The notes: generated from the sequence alone by a model not told the origin. A stretch of 64,000 bases of DNA from Sinanaerobacter chloroacetimidivorans (GCF_018128545.1 NZ_JAGSND010000001.1:234153-298152), one strand, 5' to 3'. Shown: positions 25,089 through 33,077, numbered from the stretch's first letter. Translations and numbers: made by a program.

Positions 25089-27005
25089 ATGTCAGAAACT
25101 ACTACAAAAAATATGCAGGGAAGAGTCAGTTATCACGATTCTGTAGAAGAGATGCTCAAACGTATCAGAGATGATGGACTCTCCAGTGTCTTTTCCAGAT
25201 GGGATCCGCAGGAAAAAATACGTTGTTCCTTTTGCCTTCAGGGATTAAGCTGTCAGCTTTGTACTCAGGGGCCATGCCGAATCAATGAAAAGACAGGTGC
25301 TGATAAAGGCGTTTGCGGTATCGGCCCGGATGCAATGGCCATGAGGAGCTTATTAATGAGAAATATCATGGGGGCAGCAACTTATGGTCATCATGCCTAT
25401 GAAGCATTTCGAACGTTGAAAGCAACAGGAGAAGGAAAAACACCTTTCAAGATTACCGATACGGATAAGTTGAAATGGTTCTGTGAAACAGTCGGAATCA
25501 ACGTAAATCAGGAAACAAACCAATTAGCAATTCAATTGGCCGATTTTCTGGACCAGGAAATGAAAGTGACACCGGACCAGCAAAGTAAAATGGTTGAAGT
25601 TTTTGCACCTAAGAAGAGAATTCCAATTTGGAAAAACCTGAATCTATATCCGTCCGGGGTGCAGCATGAGGTGGAAAACTCTATCGCAAGCTGCTTGACC
25701 AATGTAGATGGTGATTACGTATCCTTAGCGAAAAAAGCACTTCGACTAGGTCTTTCTACCATTTACACCGCACAAATTGGTTTGGAAATGACCCAGGATA
25801 TTTTGTTTGGAACACCGAAACCTCATGAAGTTACTGTGGATTTAGGCATTATGGATCCGGATTATGTAAATATTGTATTTAACGGCCATCAGCCTTGGAT
25901 CGGTGTTGCTACGCTGTTAAAGGCAAAACAGCCGGAGTATCAGGAAATGGCAAAAAAAGCAGGAGCAAAGGGTCTTCGAATTGTTGGATCCATCGAAACA
26001 GGTCAGGAACTTCTTCAAAGATTTGAAGTGGATGATGTCTTTGTAGGGCTTATGGGGAACTGGCTTGCCATTGAACCATTCCTGGCCACAGGTACGGTAG
26101 ATGCTTTTGTCATGGAAGAAAACTGCTCGCCGCCTGCAATTGATCAATACGCTGAAAAATATCAGGTATCACTCGTCAGTGTCAGCACAATCATCGGCGT
26201 ACCGGGTACGGAGCATGAAATGCCGTATTACCCTGCAAAGGCTGATGAAATGGCAGAAAAATGCATCCAAATCGGCATTGAGAACTTTAAAAAGAGACAT
26301 GGCATCATTAAGCCGATGGTTCCAAAGCATACCACAACAGCTATCGCCGGATTCTCTACAGAAGCGGTTCTATCTGCCATAGGAAATGATCTGAATGTAC
26401 TCGTAGATGTCATTGCCAAGGGTCAGATCAAAGGCGTTGTCGCTTTAGCCAATTGCGCAACTTTAAGAAACGGTCCTCATGACTGGAACACCGTTAATAT
26501 CACCAAAGAATTGATCAAAGGAGATATTTTAGTTGTAGCAGGCGGATGCGGAAATCATGGCTTGGAAGTAGCGGGGCTGTGCAATCTGGATGCTATTGAA
26601 TTAGCAGGGGAAGGTCTGCAAGGAGTCTGTAAGGCCTTGAATATCCCTCCTGTTTTAAGCTTCGGAACCTGTACGGATACGGGAAGAATCTCCATGCTTG
26701 TTACCGCTTTAGCCAACCATTTGAATGTGGATATCCCTGATCTCCCCATTGCGGTAACGGCACCGGAATGGATGGAACAAAAAGCAACCATCGACGGATT
26801 GTTTGCTGTGGCTTATGGAGCTTATACCCATTTGTCGCCGACACCATTTGTTACCGGAGCACCGAAACTTGTTAAGCTTTTAACAGAAGATGTAGAAGGA
26901 CTGACAGGCGGTAAGGTGGCATTGGGAGATGACCCTGTGCAGGCTGCAAAGGATATCAAAGCGCATATCTTAATGAAGCGTAAACAGATGGGCTTAAAAG
27001 AATAG
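25089..27005 (+). CDS. CooS-family (Ni-CODH-like) protein lacking a canonical C-cluster cysteine
   Basis: The 638-residue protein has the CODH scaffold. The B-cluster cysteines are 55, 58, 63 and 76 (CQLCTQGPC, GVCGIG). The D-cluster motif is the short CSFC (Cys46, Cys49), not the usual C-x7-C. Of the C-cluster ligands, His267 (NGHQP), Cys346 (EENC), Cys456, Cys487 and Cys528 are present, but the GICCTG motif that supplies the Cys295 equivalent reads GSIETG, with Glu303 in the ligand place. I recall that CODH-like proteins missing a ligand cysteine, such as CooS-V of Carboxydothermus, hold an Fe-S-O hybrid cluster, do not oxidise CO and act slowly on hydroxylamine. No cooC, cooF or acetyl-CoA synthase gene is nearby. 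Annotating it simply as CO dehydrogenase would be unsafe. Confidence 0.88.
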   Translation: MSETTTKNMQGRVSYHDSVEEMLKRIRDDGLSSVFSRWDPQEKIRCSFCLQGLSCQLCTQGPCRINEKTGADKGVCGIGPDAMAMRSLLMRNIMGAATYGHHAYEAFRTLKATGEGKTPFKITDTDKLKWFCETVGINVNQETNQLAIQLADFLDQEMKVTPDQQSKMVEVFAPKKRIPIWKNLNLYPSGVQHEVENSIASCLTNVDGDYVSLAKKALRLGLSTIYTAQIGLEMTQDILFGTPKPHEVTVDLGIMDPDYVNIVFNGHQPWIGVATLLKAKQPEYQEMAKKAGAKGLRIVGSIETGQELLQRFEVDDVFVGLMGNWLAIEPFLATGTVDAFVMEENCSPPAIDQYAEKYQVSLVSVSTIIGVPGTEHEMPYYPAKADEMAEKCIQIGIENFKKRHGIIKPMVPKHTTTAIAGFSTEAVLSAIGNDLNVLVDVIAKGQIKGVVALANCATLRNGPHDWNTVNITKELIKGDILVVAGGCGNHGLEVAGLCNLDAIELAGEGLQGVCKALNIPPVLSFGTCTDTGRISMLVTALANHLNVDIPDLPIAVTAPEWMEQKATIDGLFAVAYGAYTHLSPTPFVTGAPKLVKLLTEDVEGLTGGKVALGDDPVQAAKDIKAHILMKRKQMGLKE

Positions 27006-27109
27006 ATGAACTTTAAAGAAATAAAGTAAAATAAAGAGGACAAAACTATTATATAAAGCAAAGCTCTCTATTCTATTGGACAAAACGAATAGACTAAACT
27101 AAAAGTAAG

Positions 27110-27165
27110 AAAGAGAAGGCAATGGGATCCCCGATGATAGGTGTATCCTGCTTTCTCTTTTTATT
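27110..27165 (+). terminator. Terminator after the CooS-family gene
   Basis: AAAGAGAAGGC (27110-27120) pairs with GCTTTCTCTTT (27150-27160), with one G-U pair, and a T-rich tract follows. It opens the 514-bp gene-free spacer at 27006-27519. Confidence 0.7.
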
Positions 27166-27202
27166 ATTCCGTCAATATCGCTTTTAGCGATATTGACGGA
27201 AT
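27166..27202. repeat. Perfect 17-bp palindrome with a 3-base loop
   Basis: 27166-27182 and 27186-27202 are perfect inverted copies around TTT, reading ATTCCGTCAATATCGCT and its complement. No T run follows it on the plus strand. It may act as a second terminator on the minus strand or be a REP-like element. Confidence 0.8.
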
Positions 27203-27241
27203 ATCAAAGAAAGTACCTTGACCGTTGCCTTTTTGCCCCAA

Positions 27242-27288
27242 GCTGTCCGTTTTGCCTCGGCTTTAGCCGCAATGGCAAAACGGACAGC
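27242..27288. repeat. 15-bp inverted repeat with nested hairpin in the intergenic spacer
   Basis: GCTGTCCGTTTTGCC (27242-27256) pairs perfectly with 27274-27288. Its loop contains a further CGGC-tttA-GCCG hairpin. The region is visibly richer in G+C than its flanks and has no coding signal. Confidence 0.8.
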
Positions 27289-27388
27289 AGCGAGCAAAGC
27301 GAGTCGGAGGCCACAGGCCGTTGCTTGGCTTGGCAAAACGGACAGCAGCGCGCGAAGCAAGCTGGAGGCGCAGCCGTTGTTGCCCTTT
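27273..27388 (+). repeat. Two imperfect 58-bp direct repeats
   Basis: Unit 1 is 27273-27330 and unit 2 is 27331-27388. The first 20 bases (TGGCAAAACGGACAGCAGCG) are identical and the rest is diverged. They follow the hairpin arm of the same sequence, so the motif GGCAAAACGGACAGC occurs three times, once inverted. Two copies are too few and too unlike a CRISPR array to call one. Confidence 0.7.
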
Positions 27389-27396
27389 GGGCAACA
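27378..27396. repeat. 8-bp stem-loop at the end of the repeat block
   Basis: TGTTGCCC and GGGCAACA pair over TTT. It is the fourth hairpin in less than 300 bases of this spacer. Confidence 0.65.
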
Positions 27397-27519
27397 TGAG
27401 TGAATAGAAATCTTCGATTTCGTTATTCGTTCTTTCTTTATAGAAAAATGGAAACAATTGCATCCGAATGAGAATTTTGATAAAATAAGTTCTAAAATAA
27501 AATAGATTGGAGAATGTTT

Positions 27520-28608
27520 ATGTTTCAGCTGCCTAAATATACAGAACCGGACTTTAGTCAGGAGATATTTGTGAATTCACCGGATGCTGCAACCAGCATC
27601 GTTCAGATAAAAGGAGTCGCTCCCGATCAATATCATGCCACTTCCATGTACCCCGAGTATTATAAGATTCAGGGCAAATGGGTGCTGCTGCCGGAAACCA
27701 GAATGGATTGCGTTCCCGTGATCCACCCCGATGGAAGACTGGAAGCGAAGGAATTTCGAAGACTAGAAGCAGGAGAAGTGGTCATCACCGGGAGAACAGA
27801 TAACGGGACTGAGGGGATCTACCTTTACAGCGACGGGTTTAAAAGAGAAGCGAAAGGAATTGATACCTTCGCCTTCCGGAGCGGAAGATCCAGAGAAACC
27901 TCCTTTGACCAGGATTACGATACCTTAGTGGAACTTCTGGAACACGATAAGGATAATGGCCATATTATCTGGGTACTGGGGCCAGCGGCCATATTTAACG
28001 AGGGTTCCAGAGAAGCCATGGAGTACATTTTGGATCAAGGCTATGCCCATGCTGTTTTCGGGGGAAATGCAGTTGCAACTCATGATCTGGAAGGTGCTCT
28101 GTTTGGCACTGCATTGGGTCAGGATATCTGTACAAGAGAAAATATACACAACGGCCACTATCACCATCTGGATGCCATCAATATGATCAATAAAGCAGGG
28201 TCCATTGAAGAAGGCGTCAAGGAGTATGGCATTGATAACGGAGTGATTCATGCCTGTGTAAAGAATCAGATCCCCTTTGTACTTGCCGGATCCATCCGTG
28301 ATGACGGCCCTCTGATCGGCGTCATCGACGACATGTCCCAGGTTCAGGATGCTATGAGAGAACACACCAAAAAAGCGACAACCATCGTTTGTCTTGCCAC
28401 GCAGCTGCATACCATCGCCACAGGGAATTTGACACCCTCTTACAATATCAGGGAGGGGGCAGTCCGGCCGGTCTATATTTATGCTGTAGATGTCTCGGAA
28501 TTTGTGCTGAATAAACTGAGAGACCGCGGAACACTGGAGGTTACTACCATTGTATCCAACATTCAGGATTTCTTGTATAAACTTACGCATAAACTTCAAA
28601 ATAAATAG
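27520..28608 (+). CDS. LOR/SDH-domain (TIGR00300-like) protein, ornithine cyclodeaminase-related
   Basis: The 362-residue protein matches the LOR/SDH family in its second half: VLGPAAIFNEGSREAM, AVFGGNAVATHDLEGALFGT, ACVKNQIPFVLAGSIRDDGP, QDAMREHTKKA and LATQLHTIATGNLTPS. Relatives are the C-terminal half of cyanobacterial AgrE/ArgZ and archaeal proteins with NAD-dependent ornithine cyclodeaminase activity (ornithine to proline plus ammonia). I chose the ATG at 27520, 6 nt after TTGGAGA; the one at 27514 abuts that site. The first 150 residues are less familiar and may differ from archaeal relatives. The gene stands alone between the repeat-rich spacer and the acetate transporter. Ornithine as substrate is inferred from the family. 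Confidence 0.72.
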   Translation: MFQLPKYTEPDFSQEIFVNSPDAATSIVQIKGVAPDQYHATSMYPEYYKIQGKWVLLPETRMDCVPVIHPDGRLEAKEFRRLEAGEVVITGRTDNGTEGIYLYSDGFKREAKGIDTFAFRSGRSRETSFDQDYDTLVELLEHDKDNGHIIWVLGPAAIFNEGSREAMEYILDQGYAHAVFGGNAVATHDLEGALFGTALGQDICTRENIHNGHYHHLDAINMINKAGSIEEGVKEYGIDNGVIHACVKNQIPFVLAGSIRDDGPLIGVIDDMSQVQDAMREHTKKATTIVCLATQLHTIATGNLTPSYNIREGAVRPVYIYAVDVSEFVLNKLRDRGTLEVTTIVSNIQDFLYKLTHKLQNK

Positions 28609-28637
28609 TTGACCAATGGTTTGAATCCAAATATAAT
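28609..28637 (+). promoter_or_regulatory. Sigma-A promoter of the acetate transporter gene
   Basis: TTGACC and a perfect TATAAT lie 17 bases apart, starting on the base after the preceding stop codon. Confidence 0.75.
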
Positions 28638-28695
28638 TAATCACATGTGTGTATGTTGTATACACAAGAATAATGATGATTAATGGAGAATAACG

Positions 28696-29307
28696 ATGGA
28701 AAAACACAACGAAAACGAATCACACGTTATAACGGCAAAGTTACACGACGGTACTGCCAATCCTGCTCCTTTGGGCCTTTTGGGTTTTGGAATGACAACA
28801 GTGCTGCTCAACTTACATAATGCCGGGTTTTTCGGTTTAAGCGCTATGATTCTTGCCATGGGGATTTTTTACGGTGGTTTGGCACAGGTCTTTGCCGGAT
28901 TTATGGAGTGGAAAAAGAACAACACTTTCGGAACAACGGCATTTCTTTCTTATGGATTATTCTGGCTTTCTCTTGTGGCATTGCTGGTAATGCCGGTACT
29001 TGGATGGGCTGAAGCGGCGAATAGCTTGGGAATGGCTGCGTACCTTTTTATGTGGGCCTTATTTACTTTCTTTATGTTCATTGGTACGTTAAAAATCAGC
29101 AGAGCTCTGCAGTTTGTTTTTGGATCCTTAACCGTACTTTTTCTGCTTCTGTCACTGGGTGATTTTACAGGTAACGAATCTATCACTGTGATTGCAGGAT
29201 ATGAGGGAATCCTTTGCGGCTTGAGTGCCATTTATACCGGACTCGCTCAGGTACTGAACGAAGTCTATGGTAAAACAGTTATGCCTATTGGACCGATGAA
29301 TGCATAA
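28696..29307 (+). CDS. satP: Acetate uptake transporter, GPR1/FUN34/YaaH family
   Basis: The 203-residue protein has the family signature [23 protein letters not shown] at the start of the first helix and six predicted membrane segments, e.g. [17 protein letters not shown]. SatP proteins carry acetate or succinate across the membrane. Acetate exchange fits the acetate kinase gene at the right end of the window. GGAGAATAACG supplies the ribosome site. Its last 23 bases overlap the 3' end of the opposing phospholipase-like gene, tail to tail, with no terminator visible between them. Confidence 0.9.
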   Translation: MEKHNENESHVITAKLHDGTANPAPLGLLGFGMTTVLLNLHNAGFFGLSAMILAMGIFYGGLAQVFAGFMEWKKNNTFGTTAFLSYGLFWLSLVALLVMPVLGWAEAANSLGMAAYLFMWALFTFFMFIGTLKISRALQFVFGSLTVLFLLLSLGDFTGNESITVIAGYEGILCGLSAIYTGLAQVLNEVYGKTVMPIGPMNA

Positions 29308-30007
29308 TATCTTTATAGAACAGAACCATAGCTCCTGCTGTGGTTCTTTTTGCAAGAGGAATAGCACATTTTGAAATATAGTAGAAACGAGTCTCATCGT
29401 CCTTAATTACTCCATATCGTTTATGAATTTTAATTGCAACTCTTGCGTTGAATCGAATATAGGATTCAACGGAACGCAAAAGATAAGCGCCTTGCTCAAC
29501 ATGAAATTCATCTAAATGCTGATAGGTCCGCTTGATATAAGTTTCATACTGACGGTGATCATCCAATAAACGAATGTTGGCGTGCTGCGGAATGGTCATA
29601 TCCTGAATCAGGTGCAAAACCGCACCAAAGTAGAACAATGCTTGGTGGAATTCCCCAAGCCGCCACAGCTGGAGAGCCTCCCGGTAATAATCAACAGCAA
29701 ATTCCAGGGCATTTTTTCTGCCATACAGACCAACTCTTTTCCGATAGGGGTTATAGAAATGATTCGAGCTTTTAAAATCCTGATCCGCCCAAACAGTGCC
29801 CTTATTCAAATCGGAAAGATAACTTCTGAAAAAGTTGAATTCCGAACGGAACTTATCATTTTCAAGTATCACTAAAGCATGAGAATTTAATGCCTTATGA
29901 ATTTTGCAGTCCGTGTGTATGATTCTTTTTTTTATAGGATTTGCGACAGCAAAAACAGTTTTTAAGAGATAATGATAAGTGGTTTCAATGATCTGAATAG
30001 GAACCAC
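29285..30007 (-). CDS. Zinc-dependent phospholipase C-like protein (start uncertain)
   Basis: The C-terminal 200 residues follow the Bacillus cereus phospholipase C pattern: HKALNSH (His14 equivalent), WADQDF (Asp55), NHFYNPY (His69), [13 protein letters not shown] (His118, Asp122, His128) and DDHRQYETY (His142, Glu146). The N-terminal Trp that binds zinc in the mature enzyme is not at the expected place. Relatives cleave phospholipid head groups or act as P1-type nucleases. The start is unclear: AAAGGAG lies so that an ATT at 29998 would be ideally spaced, while the GTG at 30007 overlaps it; an ATG at 30196 would run through the SCIFF gene. No normal signal peptide is seen, which is odd for this family. 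Confidence 0.65.
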   Translation of the reverse strand: MVPIQIIETTYHYLLKTVFAVANPIKKRIIHTDCKIHKALNSHALVILENDKFRSEFNFFRSYLSDLNKGTVWADQDFKSSNHFYNPYRKRVGLYGRKNALEFAVDYYREALQLWRLGEFHQALFYFGAVLHLIQDMTIPQHANIRLLDDHRQYETYIKRTYQHLDEFHVEQGAYLLRSVESYIRFNARVAIKIHKRYGVIKDDETRFYYISKCAIPLAKRTTAGAMVLFYKDIMHSSVQ

Positions 30008-30035
30008 TCCTTTCAGTAGTAAGATAAACTTATTA

Positions 30036-30064
30036 TTGACAAAATCATGAAATTCTAGTATCCT
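30036..30064 (+). promoter_or_regulatory. Sigma-A promoter of the SCIFF gene
   Basis: TTGACA and TATCCT are 17 bases apart, about 80 bases upstream of the SCIFF start codon and just upstream of the divergent phospholipase-like gene. Confidence 0.7.
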
Positions 30065-30143
30065 AAAGATTAGGTTAATGATGAAAAGATTGGATAGGCT
30101 AAAACAGGCAAATGCCTCAAAACAGGACAGGAGGACTACATAA

Positions 30144-30290
30144 ATGAAAAATATTAAGACAATCGCAAAACCAACACTGAAGAATGTTGCCAGCAAAGGC
30201 TGCGGAGAATGTCAGACATCTTGCCAGTCTGCATGCAAAACATCTTGCACCGTTGCCAATCAGGAATGTGAAAATACAAAACGCAGATAA
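30144..30290 (+). CDS. scfA: SCIFF ribosomal peptide precursor (six cysteines in forty-five residues)
   Basis: This 48-residue peptide begins MKNIKTIAKPTLKNV and has exactly six cysteines (20, 23, 27, 31, 35, 42) in the C-terminal part GCGECQTSCQSACKTSC, the SCIFF hallmark. A radical SAM enzyme encoded next door crosslinks cysteine thiols to neighbouring residues (thioether bridges). SCIFF is nearly universal in Clostridia, but its biological role is not established. GGAGG lies 9 nt before the ATG. A hairpin with a T run separates it from the maturase gene, so the precursor is probably made in excess. Confidence 0.95.
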   Translation: MKNIKTIAKPTLKNVASKGCGECQTSCQSACKTSCTVANQECENTKRR

Positions 30291-30301
30291 CGATAAGAAA
30301 G

Positions 30302-30323
30302 AGTGGCGTCAGCCACTTTTTTT
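30302..30323 (+). terminator. Attenuator between SCIFF precursor and maturase genes
   Basis: AGTGGC-GTCA-GCCACT is followed directly by a seven-base T run. The short six-pair stem suggests partial read-through into the maturase gene. Confidence 0.8.
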
Positions 30324-30399
30324 ATTATCAGGAATTGATATCCGGAAATATCGTTTTTGTAACGATAAAGACGTAGATGCAATGGAACGGGGAATAACG

Positions 30400-31758
30400 A
30401 TGATACATAAATATCAATTTAAAGATCTTTATATTGTGATGGATATTAACAGCGGAGCCATTCATGTGGTAAGCAAAATTGTTTATGATATCCTGGATTA
30501 TTTTAACGAGCATTCAAAAGATGAGATTTTGGATCTTTTTAAGAGACAGTACAATGCCGATGATATTCTGGAAGCTTTGGAGGAAATCCGGTATCTGATC
30601 GATGAGGGAATGCTCTTTACAGACGATTCTCAAATCACCACGGAAATGTTGGAGGGGAGAGGCTCTGTCATCAAAGCAATGTGCCTTCATGTTGCCCATG
30701 ACTGCAATATGACCTGCAAGTATTGTTTTGGAGACAAAGGCGCTTTTGAAGGGGTTCGCTCCCTGCTGTCTTTGGAGACCGGCAAAAAAGCGATTGATTT
30801 TCTGCTATCTCATTCCGGAAGCAGAAGGAATCTGGAGATTGACTTTTTCGGAGGTGAACCTCTGATGAATTTCCAGGTGGTGAAGGATCTCGTTTCCTAT
30901 GGAAGGGAAGCTGAGAAGGCCTACGGGAAAAATATCAGGTTTACCATTACGACAAATGGGCTGCTACTGGATGAAGAAAAAGAAGATTATATCAATACCA
31001 ATATGGACAATGTAATCCTGAGCATAGACGGAAGACCTGAAGTCAATGACAACATGAGGAGAACGGTGAATGATAAAGGAACCTATGATATCATCGTGAA
31101 AAATTACCTTCGTTTTGCAGAAAAACGGAAGGGTACTTATTATGTCAGAGGCACCTTTACCAGGGACAATCTGGATTTTTCAGAAGATGTAAAGCATTTG
31201 GCCGAAATAGGGTTCAAAAATATTTCTGTAGAGCCTGTGGTAACGGATTTATCCCAGCGCTATGCCCTGCAGGAAGAAGATAAAGATAGAATATTAGACG
31301 AATATGATAAGCTGACGGATCTATATCTGGATCACGCAAAAGAGGGGAAACAGTTTGCATTTTTCCATTTCAATGTAGATTTAAACCAGGGACCCTGCGT
31401 ATATAAAAGAGTTGCCGGCTGTGGTGCCGGTACGGAATATGTTGCCGTATCTCCTGAAGGGGATATTTATCCCTGCCACCAGTTTGTAGGAAATCCGGAC
31501 TTTCAATTGGGGAACCTGAATGATGAAAGATTTGAAAATAAGCTCTATAACGAATTTAATAAAGCCCATATCTATAATAAAGAACAATGCCGTGATTGCT
31601 GGGCAAAATTCTATTGCAGCGGAGGATGCCATGCCAATGCCTTCCATATGAACCATGATATCAAAATCCCTTATCAGCTTGGCTGTGAGCTGGAAAAAAA
31701 GAGGATAGAATGTGCTGTCGGTATTAAAGCCGCTCTTTCCACGGAAAATGATGAATGA
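30400..31758 (+). CDS. scfB: SCIFF radical SAM thioether maturase
   Basis: The 452-residue protein has an N-terminal peptide-recognition region (MIHKYQFKDLYIVMDINSGA, the usual start of this family), the radical SAM motif CNMTCKYC near residue 105, FFGGEPLMNF, and a C-terminal SPASM region with auxiliary Fe-S cysteines (GCGAGTEYVAV, CHQFVGNP, CRDCWAKFYCSGGCHAN). It installs thioether crosslinks in the SCIFF peptide. I chose the ATG at 30400 because it matches the family N-terminus and has GGGGA 7 nt upstream; longer in-frame versions reach back into the SCIFF gene. A terminator follows. Confidence 0.94.
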   Translation: MIHKYQFKDLYIVMDINSGAIHVVSKIVYDILDYFNEHSKDEILDLFKRQYNADDILEALEEIRYLIDEGMLFTDDSQITTEMLEGRGSVIKAMCLHVAHDCNMTCKYCFGDKGAFEGVRSLLSLETGKKAIDFLLSHSGSRRNLEIDFFGGEPLMNFQVVKDLVSYGREAEKAYGKNIRFTITTNGLLLDEEKEDYINTNMDNVILSIDGRPEVNDNMRRTVNDKGTYDIIVKNYLRFAEKRKGTYYVRGTFTRDNLDFSEDVKHLAEIGFKNISVEPVVTDLSQRYALQEEDKDRILDEYDKLTDLYLDHAKEGKQFAFFHFNVDLNQGPCVYKRVAGCGAGTEYVAVSPEGDIYPCHQFVGNPDFQLGNLNDERFENKLYNEFNKAHIYNKEQCRDCWAKFYCSGGCHANAFHMNHDIKIPYQLGCELEKKRIECAVGIKAALSTENDE

Positions 31759-31833
31759 AACAAAATAGACTAAAGTGATATTCTGGTTTGTCATCACCTG
31801 ACTCTTTAAATAGTGAACGGATGCTTCAAATAT

Positions 31834-31870
31834 ACTCCTTTTCTTTACCAATGGAAAAGGAGTTTTCTGT
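31834..31870 (+). terminator. Terminator after the SCIFF maturase gene
   Basis: ACTCCTTTTC (31834-31843) pairs with GAAAAGGAGT (31854-31863), followed by TTTCTGTTT. Confidence 0.8.
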
Positions 31871-31910
31871 TTGACGGCAAATCAGCTTCATAAAATTGGA
31901 AATCATTTTG

Positions 31911-31926
31911 GGGAAAACATTTTCCT
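31911..31926. promoter_or_regulatory. Candidate LacI-family operator, site 1
   Basis: GGGAAAACATTTTCCT contains the palindrome GGAAAANNTTTTCC with centre CA. It lies just upstream of the -35 box of the LacI-family regulator gene. Confidence 0.65.
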
Positions 31927-31934
31927 AATAATTC

Positions 31935-31962
31935 TTGACAGGAAAATGTTTTCCTATATAAT
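31935..31962 (+). promoter_or_regulatory. Promoter of the LacI-family gene with operator site 2 in the spacer
   Basis: TTGACA (31935-31940) and TATAAT (31957-31962) are 16 bases apart. AGGAAAATGTTTTCCT (31940-31955) fills the spacer, so a bound repressor would block polymerase. This points to autoregulation. Confidence 0.72.
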
Positions 31963-31985
31963 CAAAGCTGAAAGGGAGGATGAAG

Positions 31986-32990
31986 ATGGCCAATATCAAA
32001 TTGATTGCCAGGAAAGCCGGCGTATCCATTTCAACAGTTTCCAGAGTGATGAACGGCTCGAAGCCCGTTAGTCCCGAACTGAAGAAACGAGTTTGTGATG
32101 CTGTGGAACAAATGAATTATAAACCCAACAGCATTGCCCGGAGCCTTATCTTAAATAAAACCAATTTAATTGGCGTCGTGGTTCCCGATGTGTCTGATTC
32201 CTTTCATTCAAAGCTTCTGTCCGGCATTGAGGAATGTGCTGCTTCGGCAGATTACGGTGTCATCATTTGCAATGTATACCGCAGTCTGGAAAAACAGCAG
32301 AAATATTTAAATCTTATGCTGGAACGCCATGTAGATGCCATTATCCTATTGCATGAAACGTCAGAGGAAGATCTTTCAAAATTTCAGAAGAACAGCAAAA
32401 CTCCGCTGATTTTTGCCAGCGTTCCGGTAGAAGGAGTATCGATCCCCTTTGTGGGAATTGATGAGGTTGCGGCAGCACAGGATGCGACAAACTACCTGAT
32501 CGAAAACGGGCATGACCGAATCGGTTTGATTCACGGGGAAGGGATCGCTCTTGGAATTTTGAGAAAAGAGGGTTATTGCAGAGCCCTGGGGGCAAAGAAT
32601 ATTTCTGTCAATCAGGATTACATCATCCAGAGTACCTGCAGTATTGCCGACGGATATCATGCGATGGAACAAATGATGCAGCTTACCGTGCCGCCTACGG
32701 CAGTATTCTGTGTCAGTGATGAAATTGCGGTCGGAGCCTTGGACTATATCCTGGATCACGGTATGCGTGTTCCGGAAGATGTTTCGCTCATCGGTTTTGA
32801 TGATATCGACTTAAGTCAGGTGGTCCGGCCAAAGCTGACTACGGTTCATCAACCCATTCAAGAGATCGGTATAGAAGCTGCTAAATTAGCCATTACCCTG
32901 ATCGAAGGCAAGGATGAGGAGATTACCCCTATGATTTTAAAACACTCCATCGTAGAACGGGAGTCTGTTCTGAAAAGAGGAGAGGAATAG
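31986..32990 (+). CDS. LacI-family transcriptional regulator of the adjacent sugar operon
   Basis: The 334-residue protein has a typical LacI headpiece (NIKLIARKAGVSISTVSRVMNG, hinge ARSLILNKTNLIGVVVPD) and a periplasmic-binding-protein-like sugar domain ending with IGFDDIDLSQVVRPKLTTVHQP. Such proteins repress their operon until a sugar binds. The ATG at 31986 lies 6 nt past GGAGG; the one at 31980 abuts it. Three copies of the palindrome GGAAAANNTTTTCC, two at its own promoter and one ahead of the next operon, are the likely binding sites. The inducer is unknown but should be the sugar imported by the ABC system. Confidence 0.9.
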   Translation: MANIKLIARKAGVSISTVSRVMNGSKPVSPELKKRVCDAVEQMNYKPNSIARSLILNKTNLIGVVVPDVSDSFHSKLLSGIEECAASADYGVIICNVYRSLEKQQKYLNLMLERHVDAIILLHETSEEDLSKFQKNSKTPLIFASVPVEGVSIPFVGIDEVAAAQDATNYLIENGHDRIGLIHGEGIALGILRKEGYCRALGAKNISVNQDYIIQSTCSIADGYHAMEQMMQLTVPPTAVFCVSDEIAVGALDYILDHGMRVPEDVSLIGFDDIDLSQVVRPKLTTVHQPIQEIGIEAAKLAITLIEGKDEEITPMILKHSIVERESVLKRGEE

Positions 32991-33077
32991 CAGATCATTC
33001 ATCGTTAGATAATAGCGTGGAGAGGTAGTTTGATTTGTGAAGTCCCGGGGATTTTTTGGGGATTTCTTTTGGAGTTT

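Noticed and set aside
25089..27005. Carbonyl-branch Wood-Ljungdahl (acs/cooS) cluster
   Set aside because: No acetyl-CoA synthase, corrinoid protein, cooC or cooF gene lies near, and the CODH-like protein lacks a ligand cysteine.
27273..27388. Direct repeats as a CRISPR array
   Set aside because: Only two 58-bp units, diverged after 20 bases, with no unique spacers and no cas gene nearby.
27193..27463. Short open frames across the repeat block on both strands as genes
   Set aside because: They come from the repeats themselves, overlap one another in several frames, lack ribosome sites and give no recognisable protein.
30008..30196. N-terminal extension of the phospholipase-like gene from an ATG at 30196
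   Set aside because: It runs through the promoter and start of the SCIFF gene on the other strand and would place several hydrophobic stretches before the enzyme without a clean signal sequence.
30184..30399. SCIFF maturase start at 30184
   Set aside because: That frame begins inside the SCIFF gene and crosses a terminator; 30400 matches the family's normal N-terminus.
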